Assembly: GCA_010093685.1 (NCBI GenBank)
Contig: MU006233.1
Span: 868,001-932,000, forward strand
DNA from: Ophiobolus disseminans
Lineage: Eukaryota > Ascomycota > Dothideomycetes > Pleosporales > Phaeosphaeriaceae
Length of the DNA: 64,000 nt
Reading direction: 5' to 3'
The notes under the pieces were generated by a model. The model was not told the origin of the DNA. It ran no database searches and saw only the letters and a program-made list of their open reading frames with translations. The position numbers and the translations under genes were made by a program. Shown piece after piece: positions 13,540-27,200 of this stretch (positions are counted from its first letter, which is position 1; each line of letters begins with the position of its first letter).

Positions 13540-14937
13540 ATGGCTGCCTACCAGACCAATGCGAAAAACGCGGCGCCCAATGGCGTTCCCACATATGTTC
13601 TTGAGCACGGTAAGCTCTTGCTGAAGCACACATATAGCATACAGACGCTTTGTATAAAGCAAAACCATTGCCTGCTCACCCCACTACTCGAACTAACCCC
13701 ATCCCCCAGCACCTCTCCTCTACCTCCATTCGAAAGACCCATACCGCCCGTCCTCCATAGCCGCACAACTCACCAACACGCATCCCGAAGTCAACTTCAA
13801 GCCTATCGCTGTCCCGAATCCTCCTTTGAGGCTTGATAGACTCGATCAGCTCAACAACGTCGGCGGTGAGAATGTGTACCTGACTAGTAACGAGGACGCT
13901 ACTACGAATCCGGCGTGGCTCGAAGGCCAGAAAACGTATGGAAACGAGGATGATAAGACGGGCGTTGTAGTTGTTGTGGATAAGGGCGAGGGCGTGGTGG
14001 ATGCCTTCTACTTTTACTTTTGGGCGTTTAACTGGGGTGGGATTGTATTGGGGAAACAACTCGGTGAGTATTCCTATCTTCTCTAAATCTACATACTAAT
14101 GTATATGTGTAGGTGATCACGTTGGCGACTGGTGCGTCTTCTATCCAAAAAATGCTGTCCCAAGTAATGACTAACAGCCCAGGGAGCACAACATGATCCG
14201 CTTCATCAACGGCGTGCCGAAATATATCTGGCTATCGCAGCATTCAAACGGCGAGGCGTTTACATTCGAAGCCCTGACCAAAGACGCAAGTGGCAAGCGA
14301 GTACGTCCAAGTCTCTACATCTCCACTCAATACTCACACCCACCAGCCCCTCATCTTCGCCTCAACAGGTTCCCACGCCCTCTACGCCATTCCCGGCACA
14401 CACGACCACACCATCCCGAACTTCAATCTCGACGTCCCGTTACTACTCATTGACGAGACTGATAAAGGCTCGTTGTACGATCCATTGACGACCTCGTATT
14501 TCTACCGCTACAATCCCACAACAAGCACATTCACGCCGTACAACGCCACCGACCCAACCGCCTTCCTATATTTCAAAGGCCGCTGGGGCGACGCCGAGTA
14601 TCCCGCCGATGACCCGCGGCAGAAAGATAAGGGGCTGTTGGGGTTTAAGAAATATGGTGGTGGGCCGACGGGGGTGGGGGATAAGTACGTACATCCCATC
14701 TCAATTTCAAACAAGTGAGGGTTGTTTTGGTGTGAACAGGGACTGACCACTGACAGGCAACTCGATCGCAAGGATGTTTGGCCTGAGAATAGCAGTAGTG
14801 AGGGGCAGAGAATTAGGACGAGTTTGGATGGGAAGACGTGGTGGAGGGATTTGCTGGGGAGGGGGAAGGGGCTGGTGAGAAAGGGGAAGGGGAAGGGGGT
14901 GAGGAGGGTTGATGTTAGTGGGGAGGAGGCGGAGTGA
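13540..14937 (+). CDS. Vps62-family protein (vacuolar protein sorting-associated 62-like)
   Basis: Six exons give 359 residues: 13540..13609, 13710..14063, 14113..14131, 14183..14300, 14347..14684 and 14757..14937. All junctions are GT-AG and the summed length keeps one frame. Exon 3 is a 19-nt microexon encoding the GDHVGDW core. Family features visible are NWGGIVLGKQLGDHVGDWEHN, PKYIWLSQHSNGEAF, STGSHALYAIPGTHDHT, a DETDKGSLYDP segment, and FKGRWGD followed by KYGGGPTG. Vps62 was found in yeast screens for vacuolar protein targeting, and its biochemical activity is unknown. The C-terminus is a Lys/Gly/Arg-rich tail. It is convergent with the NO VEIN-HET gene, with 82 bases between the stops. 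Confidence 0.88.
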
Positions 14938-15019
14938 GATGTGTGAAGGTTTCCAATCCATCAGCTCCATCAAAACATATATCCCACTAGCGATGGCCTT
15001 GAGAATCCCCAGTCACCCG

Positions 15020-18000
15020 CTAATGAAGAGTAAATATACTCTCCACCACACTCGGCAACGACAACCCCTCCCCATTCATAAGCCCATGCACATACCCCTC
15101 TCCCACAAGTCTAAACGCCCCATCTCTTCCTTCGCTCTTGCGCAAAATAAACGGCACCCGGCCACCTTTCATAATAGCAACAACATCCCCCACTCGCGCT
15201 GACTTCGGCACAGTCCCCACAAACCCCTTTTTTGTCACAACAAATCTCCATCCGCACACGGTATCCTGCAGCGCAGCGACGTAACTCAAACTCTGCTTGC
15301 GATCAGTGTCGGCGGCCAGTTGCTCGATGAATAACTGGTATGTGATGGAATGCTCAAAGTCAGCCTTGCCGATTGGGAGCTTCTGTTTGCCCTTGCCCTT
15401 GCGATTCAACCAGCTGCGCAGCGAGATGTAGGATGTTCGTAGATCCGAGCCGCCCGAAATGGCTACTTTGGGAAATAAAGCGCCTGCAATCGGGACGCGC
15501 CATTTTAGTTCGTCGGCGGCGGTTTGGCTGGGATGCAAGACCGCGCGGTCGATCATGTTGTCGATGTCGGCGAAATACTGCGCGAGGCCATGTTCGTCGT
15601 TCGTCGACGCGCTTATACTTTCGATCTCGTCGATGTTATATCCGTCGACGAAGAGCGCGTCGGAGTTGGGCGAGCATTTTATTTTTGGTGCCGTGGGTCC
15701 GGATGCGCCGAATGTGATGCCGCCTTCGGAGACGTCGGCGAGGCTGTTTGGTTTCTGAATCGTCCAGTCTGGGATCCAGGAGGGGAATTTGTCGGAATCG
15801 TCGCGCAGGCCCGCGCGATAGAGAAGCTGCATGCCCCTTCCTTGTCGGACGAAGACGCGTGCGAATCGCAATACAACATCTTCGAGCGGGCTGGTGTAGT
15901 CAGGTTCGAAATCTGGTTCGTTGCCGTCGCTTGCTAAGCCCAGCATTGCGAACAGGCGGTCGCGACTTAGTGTCGACTCGGCGTAGCGGAAGTGTTCGAG
16001 GAGCATGCTGAGGGACCAGCGGTGGTTTCTGGCTTCCCATTCGCGCTGGGCAGCGAGGGATAAGAAGGCTGACCATGCAGAACTGAGGTGCGTGGTGTCG
16101 GTGTCGAAGAGTTGGATCTGGCGGTCAACAATCTCGACGGCGCGGTGGAGATCACTCCAATCGATAGTCCATTTTCCGCAAACAATTTTGACGTTGAAAG
16201 CGGCCACAATTTCTTGAACGATCCACACTCTGCGGAAGAACGGTAGAGAGAAAAGAGCTTTGACAACAGTCCATATGCTGTCGTTTAGATGGGGTATTGA
16301 GTCGTCTCGCCAGGACTCTGGAACCTTGGGTAGATCTTCGGGCCAGTCGTCGTCCTCAGACTCGTTAGACTCGTCAGATTCGTCGGATTTGTCAGAACCA
16401 TCTACCGACATTGTGTCCTCACTCGGCGCTTCTTCGATTGGAGATAGTTCGTTCTGTATGTCAGCTTCTTCTTTCACATCGGTCTCGGAGTTTGCTGACT
16501 TGCAACGTCGTGCCCGCTCGTCGATCGCTGCTTTGACGCGCACCTGCATCAGCATCTCCACGGCTTTATCACTGCCGTCTCCACCGTCGAGGAAAGCGTA
16601 TGTGAATGTGGCGTTTTGGAAGATTCTTGGGAGTAGCCGGATCTGCTTTTCTTTTTCTTTGTCGTCTTTTTGGTTGATACAGATTGCGTCCACCCACAAG
16701 GTGATCGTCTGATCCTTGCGTCGTAGGCTATGCAAAGCTTTACTCAGCGACGAAGTAATCGAAACGGTGCCATCTGGCGTCATGAGCTCTTCCGTTCGTT
16801 GATCTGTTCCCCAGACGTATGAGAGCGCTCGATATGGTGGAGGTGATGTTGATTGAGCATGTATAATGACGCCCTGGAGCGGAGCTCGCTGGTTTCCTGG
16901 AAGTATGTTTACCAAACGCATCTCTCGCACTTGCAAAGCCCGGTGCTTGAATTCTGGTCGCTTTTGGAGAGAAAGCGAATAAGTTGAGCGGCGTTGCTTT
17001 TTCGCAGGGTTTGCTGTCGTGAGCCATGGAACGGAAAGTGAATGTAGCTTACGCCTTTTACCTGCAGATGGTGTCTTGTCGGGCGTCAAGGTTCCAGTCA
17101 CAAGCCAATCGGTTTCTAATCGCAGATTACTGGAGCAGAAGAGTCTCCAGGGGTCAACAATCAGCTCGGCCGAAGATGCATCGCTCGAATAAACATCGGT
17201 AATCTTCAGAAGAAGGGATATGTTTTTGCAAGGTTTTGTGTTTGAGAATGCATATCGTCGCATCTATTGGAGGATATTCAGTGAGCGAACGAATCAAGGG
17301 CATCGTTTAGTACATACCCTCTCAATCTGCGATGTACTCAGTACGAAGGATGATGCTATATTTCCGCCATTGACGACAACGTCAAGATGATAGATTGGCG
17401 AGCACTTCTGCGAAGCTGCGTATGGAGATGAGCCTAATTTTCCAAACGACGTAACGAAGGTACCCATTTGCTTTACAATATCGGAACACCTGAGAGTGAA
17501 AGCAGCATTTGCGTCGCCGTCTTCAAAGGGTTTATAGCCAGATCTCCGGCGCAGCTTACTAGTCCAGTCTCTTTCTGGATCGTATGCGTGTCCAAGATGA
17601 GTCTGCAAAATCTTGGATGTCTATCGATGTCAAAAGAACGTAAGTCCTCAGAGAGACACGTGAACTTACCAGGTGTTCGCCAAGGTGCTGGAGATGCTCC
17701 CATCCGATGATTCGTATCGGAACGGCCTGCACGTCTTCCACAAGAGTTCCGTCCCCTCGCATCAATTCGCTGATAGGCAAGCGACGATCTTCACTCGATG
17801 CATGACCATGTCGCCAACTTCGAAAGGGATCGAACCTTGATACATCTGAAGTCGAAGAGCCATGTCTTCCGCTGCGTGACATGTTTCCCCAGAATGGCGA
17901 TGGGATACCTCCTAGATCACTGCGCTGAGCTCGGTACCGATCTTTTGATTTATCTAGGATATTGTTAGGCTTCAAAGTACCTGAAGGATAGCCCCCAATA

Positions 18001-21000
18001 AGACACTTACCAAACACTATGCCTGTGACTTCGATGCCCTGCTGTACGAAAGTGGAGTGTATGCTCTCCGTATTCGAGCCAATGAGAACAGTGTATAGCA
18101 ATGATCGATGGCTGACATCCTCAATCTGAAGCTGATCTGCCAGCAGAATGGAGAGGCCGTAGGGTGGACTTTCAGCGCTAGCCAACTTTTCCGTGAGGAA
18201 TAGATTCAGTGAATCTCCCGTGATTGATAAAGACTCTTGACCTCCAACAGAATTACCCTCAATGTTGATGCCGTTCGCCTTCACCACATATGTTTGTGAT
18301 ATGAAAGGCGCAACGCTTCCACGAATGTTCGCAATCTGGTGCATGATGGTTGTTTTGTTGCTGTGCGACTGAGGAACGAGCCTAAAGAACCGGCGTCAGC
18401 TTGCATACTTCTCCCCTTTTCTTGAGAACATGGAAGAGCATCGGGGAGGTTTCGATCATATGTGAGCATGAAGAAATTGTAGGAACGGAGAGATGGAAGG
18501 AAGCACAAACTTACGCCCTGAAGAAAGGTCTCTTTGATCGAAGTGAGGAAGTCCAAGTCCAATGTGTCTTCAATCGGCCCACTGGATGGGTATGACTCTT
18601 GGCCAGCTTTGACAACAAACGGTCATCAAGTCTCAATACACGAAGCAGGTCTTTCGATGCAGCTATGTCCCCATTGCTCAATGCCAACAATGGCAGCTTA
18701 CCGTGGAAGCTTTTCCGAATGAGCGGACGGTCTGCGATGAACCACGACGCATCGTCGATGTTCGAAAGCCTATCATAGGCGCGATTCCCTGAGTCTGTGA
18801 CTGGGAATATAGTGCGCTTTTGAAGGGGTCGAAGTAGTTGAGCCGCCTGAGAAGCAGTGACATCCTTGAGTGCCTTACTGATGTTCCGGAAGAGACGAGA
18901 GATGTCTTCCAATTTGCTTGAACTTGTGATCAAAGCTGTAGTTTCAACGAGTGCTGCAATTGGGTCGCCGGACGGTGAACTTAGACATCGGAAAAGATAT
19001 GAGCTACTGGGGTACTCATACTCGATGGTCACATTTTGCGCCAAGCAGTCTTTCATGTTTATCCAGACGTTGGACTGGAGAGAATTGGCTGGTCGCGCGG
19101 GCCGTAACACGATGTTTGTCTCGTAGAAAGCCGCGCTAAATGTCCATTAGCACCTGTAAGATCGTAGCGATCAAGTGTACGTACTGAAGCCTGGCCTCAT
19201 TCTCCCGGTAGAAAGACTGAATTCTTTCGTATATGTAAGTAATGTGATCGATATCCGCGTGACCCTGTGCTGAGATAGAAACCAGACAGCGAAGATAGTA
19301 GTTGACGTCAGCAATCAGAATAACGCCAAAGAATCCTAATAGCTTCCAGTCCGTATGTTGCGGGTTCACAACCTCCACAGCAGGTATGGGTACTCCCTGA
19401 TCAAGTTGGCGGTCGACGGCCGGGAGAACGGTTTCTCGTAATGGTACGGTGCCACTCGCGCTCACTACTTCGCAAGATCCTATTCGATCTTTTAGTTGGG
19501 CGCTTGATGCAAGAAACTCAGGGTCCTGCCAGGACATATGCGCTCCATCAACCCATTGAGAGTAATGGTGCCAATTGTCTTTCAGAATGTGCAAAACATC
19601 GGATGACAGACATTCTTTGAACATGTAAATGAATTCATCCGATAGAGCGAATATGGTTTTGACCGCTTCATCTGGTGCCAGTGAGTACAAGGTTTTACGG
19701 AACAGAAATCGAAGACTCACGTTGCCCGTCAGAATCGGAATATCCTAACATATCCAGTTGTACGGCGGATGAAGAGCCTGACGCAGCCGACTCCATGCCG
19801 TCCCGACTTCGTGATGCCAAAATGGGAGAACCTGTATCGATGGGTCGTCCATGACGGTCAGGTGGTGCAAAGTCGATGTTGATTTCAGGTGGTGATTCCG
19901 CAGGCAGTGCTGTACTTGATTGGAAGCGTCGATGCTGAGCATCTTGTGCTAGTCGTTGTTGGGCGAGCTGTTGTTGGACGAGATATTGTTGGGCGAGCTG
20001 TTGTTGGGCGAGCTGTTGTTGGGCGTGCTGTTGCGCCACTGGTGATAAATTTCTTGGCAGGGTTTGTTCTTCTTGTCGTCTCGGTATCTGGTACGTTTCG
20101 AGCCGATCGTTGGGCGACATACCAGAGGGACCATTATTCTTCGACAACTGCGGTGCTGTCATAGGGCTTCCCATCATATTATCCTGTTCTTGCCGTGCCA
20201 TCAACAGCCTCTTCTTATTCTGCTGTTCAAGCAGCATGAGTTGCATCTGGTAGTCCTGTAACGCACGATTGCCTGTCTGACCAGAAGGTATTGCTATCAT
20301 TGGTCCAGCCGGTATGCCTGATACCATGCCGGGAGGCACCATGATATTACCTAGAAAAGACGTAAGCACTGGGTGTCAACCGTCGTCAAATCCAACGTGG
20401 ACGTAGCCGTTAGAGCAGATCTAAGAGATGATTCTGGAATGGGCCAAAAACGCTCTGTGTGCAGATATTGTCTTACCTTTTGGAATCTGGTCAACGGGCC
20501 GCGTTTTCAGAACGGTTTGTGGCTTTGGCTCCACAAGCGGCGTGATCAATCGCGGAATCATGGAGAGACCGAGGTTCTTGACTAGCCAATGAGGCCATTT
20601 GACATCCGACGAAAACGCCTCAAGGTACCCGTTGTTAATCACTGGAAAACGCTCCTGGAGTTTCGCAAAGACCCTCGCCGCTGGCGAGTCTGGTTTAACA
20701 CTACCAGCGATATATAGCTTCCGCCCGAGGCACCGCTCGTCCTGCATGGTGGCAAACCATATGTCTACATCCTTCGGCGGCTGCCATGAAGCTTTGTAGA
20801 GGAAGGCAGCATGAGAGATGAGCTGGTCTGCGGTAAGGGCTTTGGCATCGAAGCTGGGTGACTCATGTACGCGTAGGATCAGGCGGCAGATTTCGGGTGC
20901 CTCCCAAGCCTTTACGCCCAGACTCACGAGAAGCCTGCGTCGATTGACGTCCGACTCGACCTCTTGGTCGACGACAAGCACATCGATGCCACTCGGTACT

Positions 21001-22684
21001 TCCAACGACGATTCTCCCTTGGCGAAGAACATTGATTTTCCTCGGGCTGATGTCCAGGTCCCATCTTGTAGCGGTACAAGGTCAATGTCCTGCATGAAAG
21101 ACAAGAGCTCATCATCGGTGGTTAGCTTGTACAGGGATTCTGCAAGTTGTGCGTGCCATTGAGTTGATTTCGAGTGGAAAGAGGGTGGGTCATCGGTGAT
21201 GAGCGACTTGAGATCTTCCAAAAACTCTCGTGGAGAGAGTTGCAACACGCCGATCGATGATGTACCCTGAATAGCCCATGTCGGGTATTTCGGTGAGAGA
21301 TAGCGGGTTGCGGTGCGTGAGCTCAATGTGAAGGGCGCGCCATTTCCGTCGAGAAACATATTCGAAGGCACGGACTTCATCGATTCAGCTTTCTCCATCG
21401 TTCCTGCGCATGACTCCAATACGGGAAGCTCCTGCAAGCTTTTCATGATGGATTGAATTGCCATGTCGAAGAAAGAGCTCGTTGTCATGAGTGGGGCGGG
21501 TAGATACCAGGGCCATGTATACTTCATGTCGCCTTCATTGAAGTGATGAACGGCTTCAAGAAAAGCTTTTGTAACAGCATCACGCAGCTTGCAGTTCCAC
21601 GGCAACGTGCTCTCGATATCTTCACGGCTGGCTGTGAGAAGGAAATCCCCTTGGAGGAGAAACTACACGCAAATTAGAAGGCGCACGAACAGAATGAGAG
21701 CGTAAGATTTGTTTCGCTCACCTTGAGACCATAGTCCCGGACTGGCAGAAATGCGTAGACCTTTTGAGGAACATACTGCGGCTCTTCTTGCGTTTTCGCT
21801 ACGGGAAAGCCAAGCAATATTGTAGTACGCGTCCAATTCAAACGCTTCTTTTCCCGGGGAAGATGTTCGACGACATAAGTCCGAATGAGGTATCGGGAGG
21901 TGCCGTTACCTGAATGAAGAGTGATGATACGATCGTCTCCTTGTTTATCCTCTCGTTTGGAGATCTTCTGGTTCGTTGACTCGCCTCCACTTGCGATACT
22001 GATGTGAATCTCTTTCACATGCCGGAGGAAGATAAGAAGGTTCGCGTCAAATATGCGGAGCTCGTGAACAAGGGTCCCTTCATCAAAGTCTTTTGAAAGG
22101 CTGAGCTGTATGGAAGTCCACCCTTTTCGTGTTTGTCCTGGGAACTCGGCCCAGATAGGCGTGACCATGCCCAAGAATTTCGTTTGGTCGAACTTAAACA
22201 TGAACTCGCGAGAAGATATCCACACTACATCTGCGGCTTTGAAAACGGACTTGAAACCGATGCCTTTTTCTCCTATGTACTCACCGTCGTTCTTTTTGTC
22301 AGATTTGGTACTCTGGTTGATGGCGCAGATAGCTTCCACGTTGTTGGCCGTGAACCCAATCTCGTTGCAATCGATACGAAGGCTGCCAGGCGCGTAGGAG
22401 AAGCTCAATGTTGGAGTAGGGACGTCATACGTGTTGTCGTCCGCATTTTGTATGATTTCAAGCAAAAAGTGCGTTGATTTCTCATATAGTTGGCTTGATA
22501 GCCTGATACGCATGATCAGATGTCGGAACCTCGGAAGGCTGAACGAAAAACAACAAACTTACACTTCTAGACTGTTGGTCACTAACGCTTCGAATCTCGG
22601 CCCAACGACAGATCTGTCCAGAGTATACTCGCTTCTGATCCGGTCTATGAGACATCGTGCCTCATCCTGCGCAGCATTTGCCAT
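15020..22684 (-). CDS. Hsp90-like ATPase (sacsin/NO VEIN type) - DUF3883-like - HET domain fusion
   Basis: Ten exons give 2336 residues: 22684..22563, 22502..21722, 21662..20477, 20350..19721, 19671..19185, 19135..18515, 18381..18011, 17953..17670, 17602..17318 and 17263..15020. All junctions are GT-AG and in phase. Residues 40-300 form a GHKL ATP-binding fold: EIIQNADDN carries the N-box, and GEKGIGFKSVF (118-128) is the glycine-rich lid. FLLQGDFLLTASRED follows as in NO VEIN proteins. A Gln-rich insert lies near residues 790-830. Residues about 1485-1650 match the NO VEIN C-terminal/DUF3883 region (LGEHL, DWTSKLRRRSG, LIVDPWRL). Exon 10 continues without a stop through a basic linker into a HET domain from about residue 1732 (YRALSYVWG, WVDAICINQ). 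HET domains trigger incompatibility cell death. A regulated death or immunity role is inferred. An internal HET promoter is possible. Confidence 0.88.
19954..20032 (-). repeat. 15-bp tandem repeat encoding QQLAQ units
   Basis: On the plus strand the unit is GTTGTTGGGCGAGCT and variants, repeated about five times. It encodes a Gln/Leu/Ala-rich run inside exon 4 of the ATPase-HET gene. The repeat sits in a linker between the ATPase part and the C-terminal part, so length changes would be tolerated in frame. Confidence 0.85.
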
Positions 22685-24213
22685 TGAATAGCACGAAGGG
22701 AACTTCGTTGTCGTTATCGTGGGCCACACAAGGCTGCGAATTTAAAAGTCGTCGCGGCGGGCGAAAATGGGTTCATTAGAGAGTAGGCATCCCACAGATC
22801 ATGGAGCGCATGGTGTATTCAGTAGGGCCATGAAGTGCCCACAGTAGATGGATGAGGAGAAGGTCTCAGTCGCGAGGGCGAAGGGCTGTGTTAGGGGTGT
22901 GCTCAGCCTCTTGTGGCTGGCGACAGGCTGCAGTCTTGGCAATAGTACATGATGCTGGGAACGCATTTTAAAAAGCCACAAACAGACATGCAACTGAGGA
23001 TGGCTCTTCGTACATGTGCGCGATGTCAATTAGTTTATGGGCTCTTCGCTCCGTTGAACGATCGTCTGATGTCGCGCGAACACGGCCTCGGCATTTCTCA
23101 AAGTAGCTAGCGCAGCACGACCTCCTGAGGTCCTGCATCAATGATTCGCTAAATCTCCTGCTCACGTTCATCGCCAACAGGCACTACCGGTAAGTCAGCC
23201 TTGCTGTATCTCTTCGCCACGCGCACATCTACCCGACGGGTTCCAGCGGACCCAATCCTTCACTGTACACTCCACGTGCTCAGTCTCGGCCCAAATGCAA
23301 CTAATGTCCCGCAACCCACTCTCACAATTCCGAACATAACCTAGTAGAACGCCAAGCGGTGTAATTCACAGTGACCCGCGTTCTGAATTTCCCGTTCCTA
23401 AGCTGAGAATCGCCGCTGAGCTCATAAACAGAGACGGACGGCAGCCGAGCTTCTAGACGTGAGCTTGCATCTGCCGTAGAAAGAGGGTCTTGACTTTCGC
23501 TCTTATCCGCGATTGCTAGAAACGCCAAAGCTTCAACAGTAAGCAGGGAGTAGCCCAGACAGCGAAGAGGAGTAGTTAAGAGCGCACCTGCATACGGGGA
23601 TGCTTTTGAAAATTCGAATAAGCCGCAACCCAAACAGTTGGAGAGGCATGATCCTAAACACCAATACCTTCCTCCGAGTCTGGAAGTTTCTCCTACTTAA
23701 AAATCCATTCACCCCGTAAAAAGATAACCATGTACATCATCAAAACAGTCGTTCGAATGAAATGTCTCATTTTGTCATTTCATTAAATCCCCCATCGTCA
23801 CTGTAACATCACACTAACAAAAAAACCTCACATTCTTTTGCCACGCATAGAGAAGTAAACCACCTACCTATGCAACACACCACCAGTATAATAAGATGTT
23901 AGATTGACTGCATTGAAGGATAGCGGCTGAGAGACGCGGCTAGAAACTAGGCAGTGACATGTTTGTTGAGCGCATTCTCGACGTAGTGTTGTTTTTACGT
24001 TGCATTGAAAGCACATCTGTTTGTATCGCCGAGACTGCGCGACCGAGTTTTATGTAAAAAGAGCCTCAACGAAGGGAGGTATTGAAAGAAAACATAAGTC
24101 TGAATACACTTTTTGCATTAACGTTGCTGTACTTCAAGATTGTACGTGCGTGAAACATCCCACTAACACCGCCCATGAAAACGCCTGAAGCCCACCCATC
24201 CATAAATTTCACA
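22685..24213. other. Intergenic region upstream of the ATPase-HET gene and downstream of the RPA190 gene
   Basis: About 1.5 kb. The part next to 22685 is the probable promoter of the ATPase-HET gene. An open frame of 103 codons at 23322-23633 (minus) has no recognised motif. The part near 24000 is A/T-richer and is likely the 3' untranslated region of the polymerase gene. Confidence 0.45.
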
Positions 24214-27200
24214 TCAAGCATCCACCATCTCCACATCCCCCTCCTCAACACCCTCCACACCCTCCAGCACCCCCTCCCCCAACGGATCCATAACCCTAAC
24301 CGGCGCCATCACATCGAACTTCCCCGTCCCCAACCCACCCAACCGCCCCACCACAATCCTCGCACTAGGATTATCCAAGCGATCCCAATCCCTCTCCAGC
24401 ACCGCATCCTTCAAGAACCCAACGGTCGTCTCAAAGCTCATCTTCATAAACGGACTAACATTCCCTTTGAGCCCGATACGATTAAACGGCGTAAAGCCCC
24501 CGCCCTTGGTCATAGTATCCGCGATCAAGCTAAGATGGCGAAGGTCGACGCTGATGCCGTGACCAGAGAAAACGGCGTGCATTTCACGCACGATGGTTGC
24601 GCGACAGGCTTCTACGCCGTACAAGTGCAGCATAGCGACGATGTCGTTTGTGAAGATGCGGTTGACGTCAATGATGTGCGGGAAGTCGCGCATGGCGAGG
24701 AGGTTGGAGCCTTCAGTCAAAATAACGGGTTCGTCGATGTCTTTGCCCGCGGCGTAGAGGGCGGAAGTTATGCCTGGGATGACGTGGATGGTGGCGAAAG
24801 TTGCGGCTGCTTCGACGTGGTGCAGCATGAGTAACTTGGGTGTGGAGGCGCTGTATTCGAAGACGATTTCGCAGAAGGCGCCTTTGCGGTCGTCGAAGGT
24901 GAAGTCATAGATGTCTTGGTTGGCGTTTGTTATACGGTCTTTGCGTATGTCGGAGGATTCGTCGGTGGGGACGAGGAATGAGTCTTCGTTGTCTGAATCG
25001 GAATCGTTGGGAGATGTTGCGCGCGAGGGCTTGGGGCTGCCGCCGTAGGTTTCGTCGTCTGAGGAGGCTTCCTCGCGGTCGAGAGCGTCGTTGATGGCCA
25101 CTTCTTCCTCCTCGGGCTCTTCGTAGCCGACGCTGTCCTCGCGGCGTCCGCGTTGCTTGGCGTGAGTGGCGTCGCCTTCACCCTCACCATCGTCGCTGTC
25201 GTCATCCTCGGGTCCGCCTTCTTTGCCAGCAGCAGCAGCCTCTTCAGCTTCGCGTGCAGTTTCTTGCTCAATCCCACCTGATGATTGGCCGATGTTGGGC
25301 ACAGAGGCGGAGTTCGCGGTAGAGAGTGACTTATTCTCGCCCTTCTTCTTGAGATCGGCGCGAATGGCCTTCTGTAGGCGGGGACAGAACTTCTGCTCGA
25401 TTGATTCTGCGACGTCGCGGACCTTGATAGCATACTCTTCCGTATACTCCTTGGCGGGATAGAAGTCCAGTCGGACCTTGTAGCTTCGCGCTTGAGTGAA
25501 CTGCGCGCCTTGGCCGGTGGTCTCGGTTACGGTGACTTTGTCGAGAACGGCAGAAAGGGGTAGTCGAGTGATACTCTTGGCAAATTTCTCGTTATCCTCT
25601 TTGGATAGTGCTGGGTGTGGATAGAGCTGCATGCCAGGTGTTGAGATGTTCGCACTAGCAGTCATGACGATTTCTCGAAGACGAGGAATACCGAGTGTAA
25701 CGTTCTTCGCGGCGTGACCGGCCAAATGGAAAGTGTTCAGCGTCATTTGTGTCGAGGGCTCGCCAATGGATTGACCAGCAACGACACCCACAGCTTCACC
25801 AGGCTCGACCAAACATCGCAGGTATTTGAGGTCAAGCATCTGCTCGAAACTCTTGTTGAGGATCTCACCTTCTGGGTCCTTCTTCTTTTTCTTGAGCAGC
25901 TTGTCCGGATTCGTCTCAGAGTACTCCTTTTTCGCTTGAAAAAACTTCTCAGACGTACTACCGCTGTGTCGGGATGGTGTGTACACTGAGAGTGCTGGGT
26001 CAATGGCTGTGACGTTGCCTTTCTTGGCCTTTTTCGAAGCCTTCTTATTGTGGTCCGAGGCCTCCTGGCTGTATACTTGTCCAAACGCGCCATGGCTTTG
26101 CAGCGCTTGGGCAAGTGAGAGGAAGTTCTCGGCCTGGAACTTGAAGTCGTTGAGGTATTTCTGCTTCGTTGTATCGAGACCATCCTCGCCGTAGAGAAAC
26201 TGGACCATGGTACCATCAGAATCACGCACTGAGGTGTCGTACTCGACGTGCAACCCTTCCATACCCTTGACGATACATCGTTGTAGGTAACCGGAACGAG
26301 AAGTCTTGACGGCAGTATCGATGAGACCTTCACGACCAGCCATCATATGGAAGTAGTATTCCTGCGGTCGAATACCCGTCAAGAAGCGGTTGACAATGAA
26401 CCCACCAGCGCGAACGCTCGTCTCAAAAGGCTTGAAGCACGGCAACGTCTTACCACTGACCATGACGGGAACTCGACGACCTTCAAGAACCTGCTGTCCT
26501 AGATTACAAGAGATTTGGTTGGCGTTGACCATACTACCCTTGGCACCAGAGCCAGTCATAGCCTGCATTTGGTTCTTCGGGAAAGGTTTGATCAAGTTTC
26601 CAGGAAGACATGCAGCAGTGACTGCCGATGAGATCTTTCCGTTGGCAGTGTTCGTTAGCATATCCAGACCCTGTTGTTTTGAATCGTCGCGCAAGACAGC
26701 TTCTAATCGCTTTCTAAGCTCAGGATTTGCCGAATCTATTTTGCTGGAATCGAGGGTGACGTATGTGGCGGCAACCTCGAGCCCAATCTTTTGAGCCTTG
26801 GTTAACTCCTCGACACGAGCTCTGTCTCCCTCCTCTGTGAGGATGAGATCCTCCACACCACAGGAAAATGCACGCATGTGCAGAAACTTGGTGAGTAATC
26901 GGCCGATAATACTCAGGGCTCGTCCAGCAATGGTCTCACCATAAGCTTCGTAGATGCCATTGATGAAGCCACCGCCAGCAGGTCCAATCTGACTCTTGTC
27001 CATGATTCCACAGAGAAGCTGGCCGTCCTTGATGATGACGTTGTTTTCTTCGCTGGTGGGACTCCAGAATTTTCCACTCGTGGTTGATTTTGAGGTGAGT
27101 GTCAGGTCTTGATATTCTGCAGGTTTGATATTCTTCAGCACACTTGTGAAGAGCTGCTTACCAGTCCACAATGGTTGTGGTTTCCATATGGTGGGAGGGA

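Noticed and set aside
23322..23633. Minus-strand frame of 103 codons
   Set aside because: No recognised domain and no supporting splice sites or neighbour context.
24175..24834. Plus-strand frame of 219 codons
   Set aside because: It is antisense to the 3' end of RPA190 and has no family similarity.
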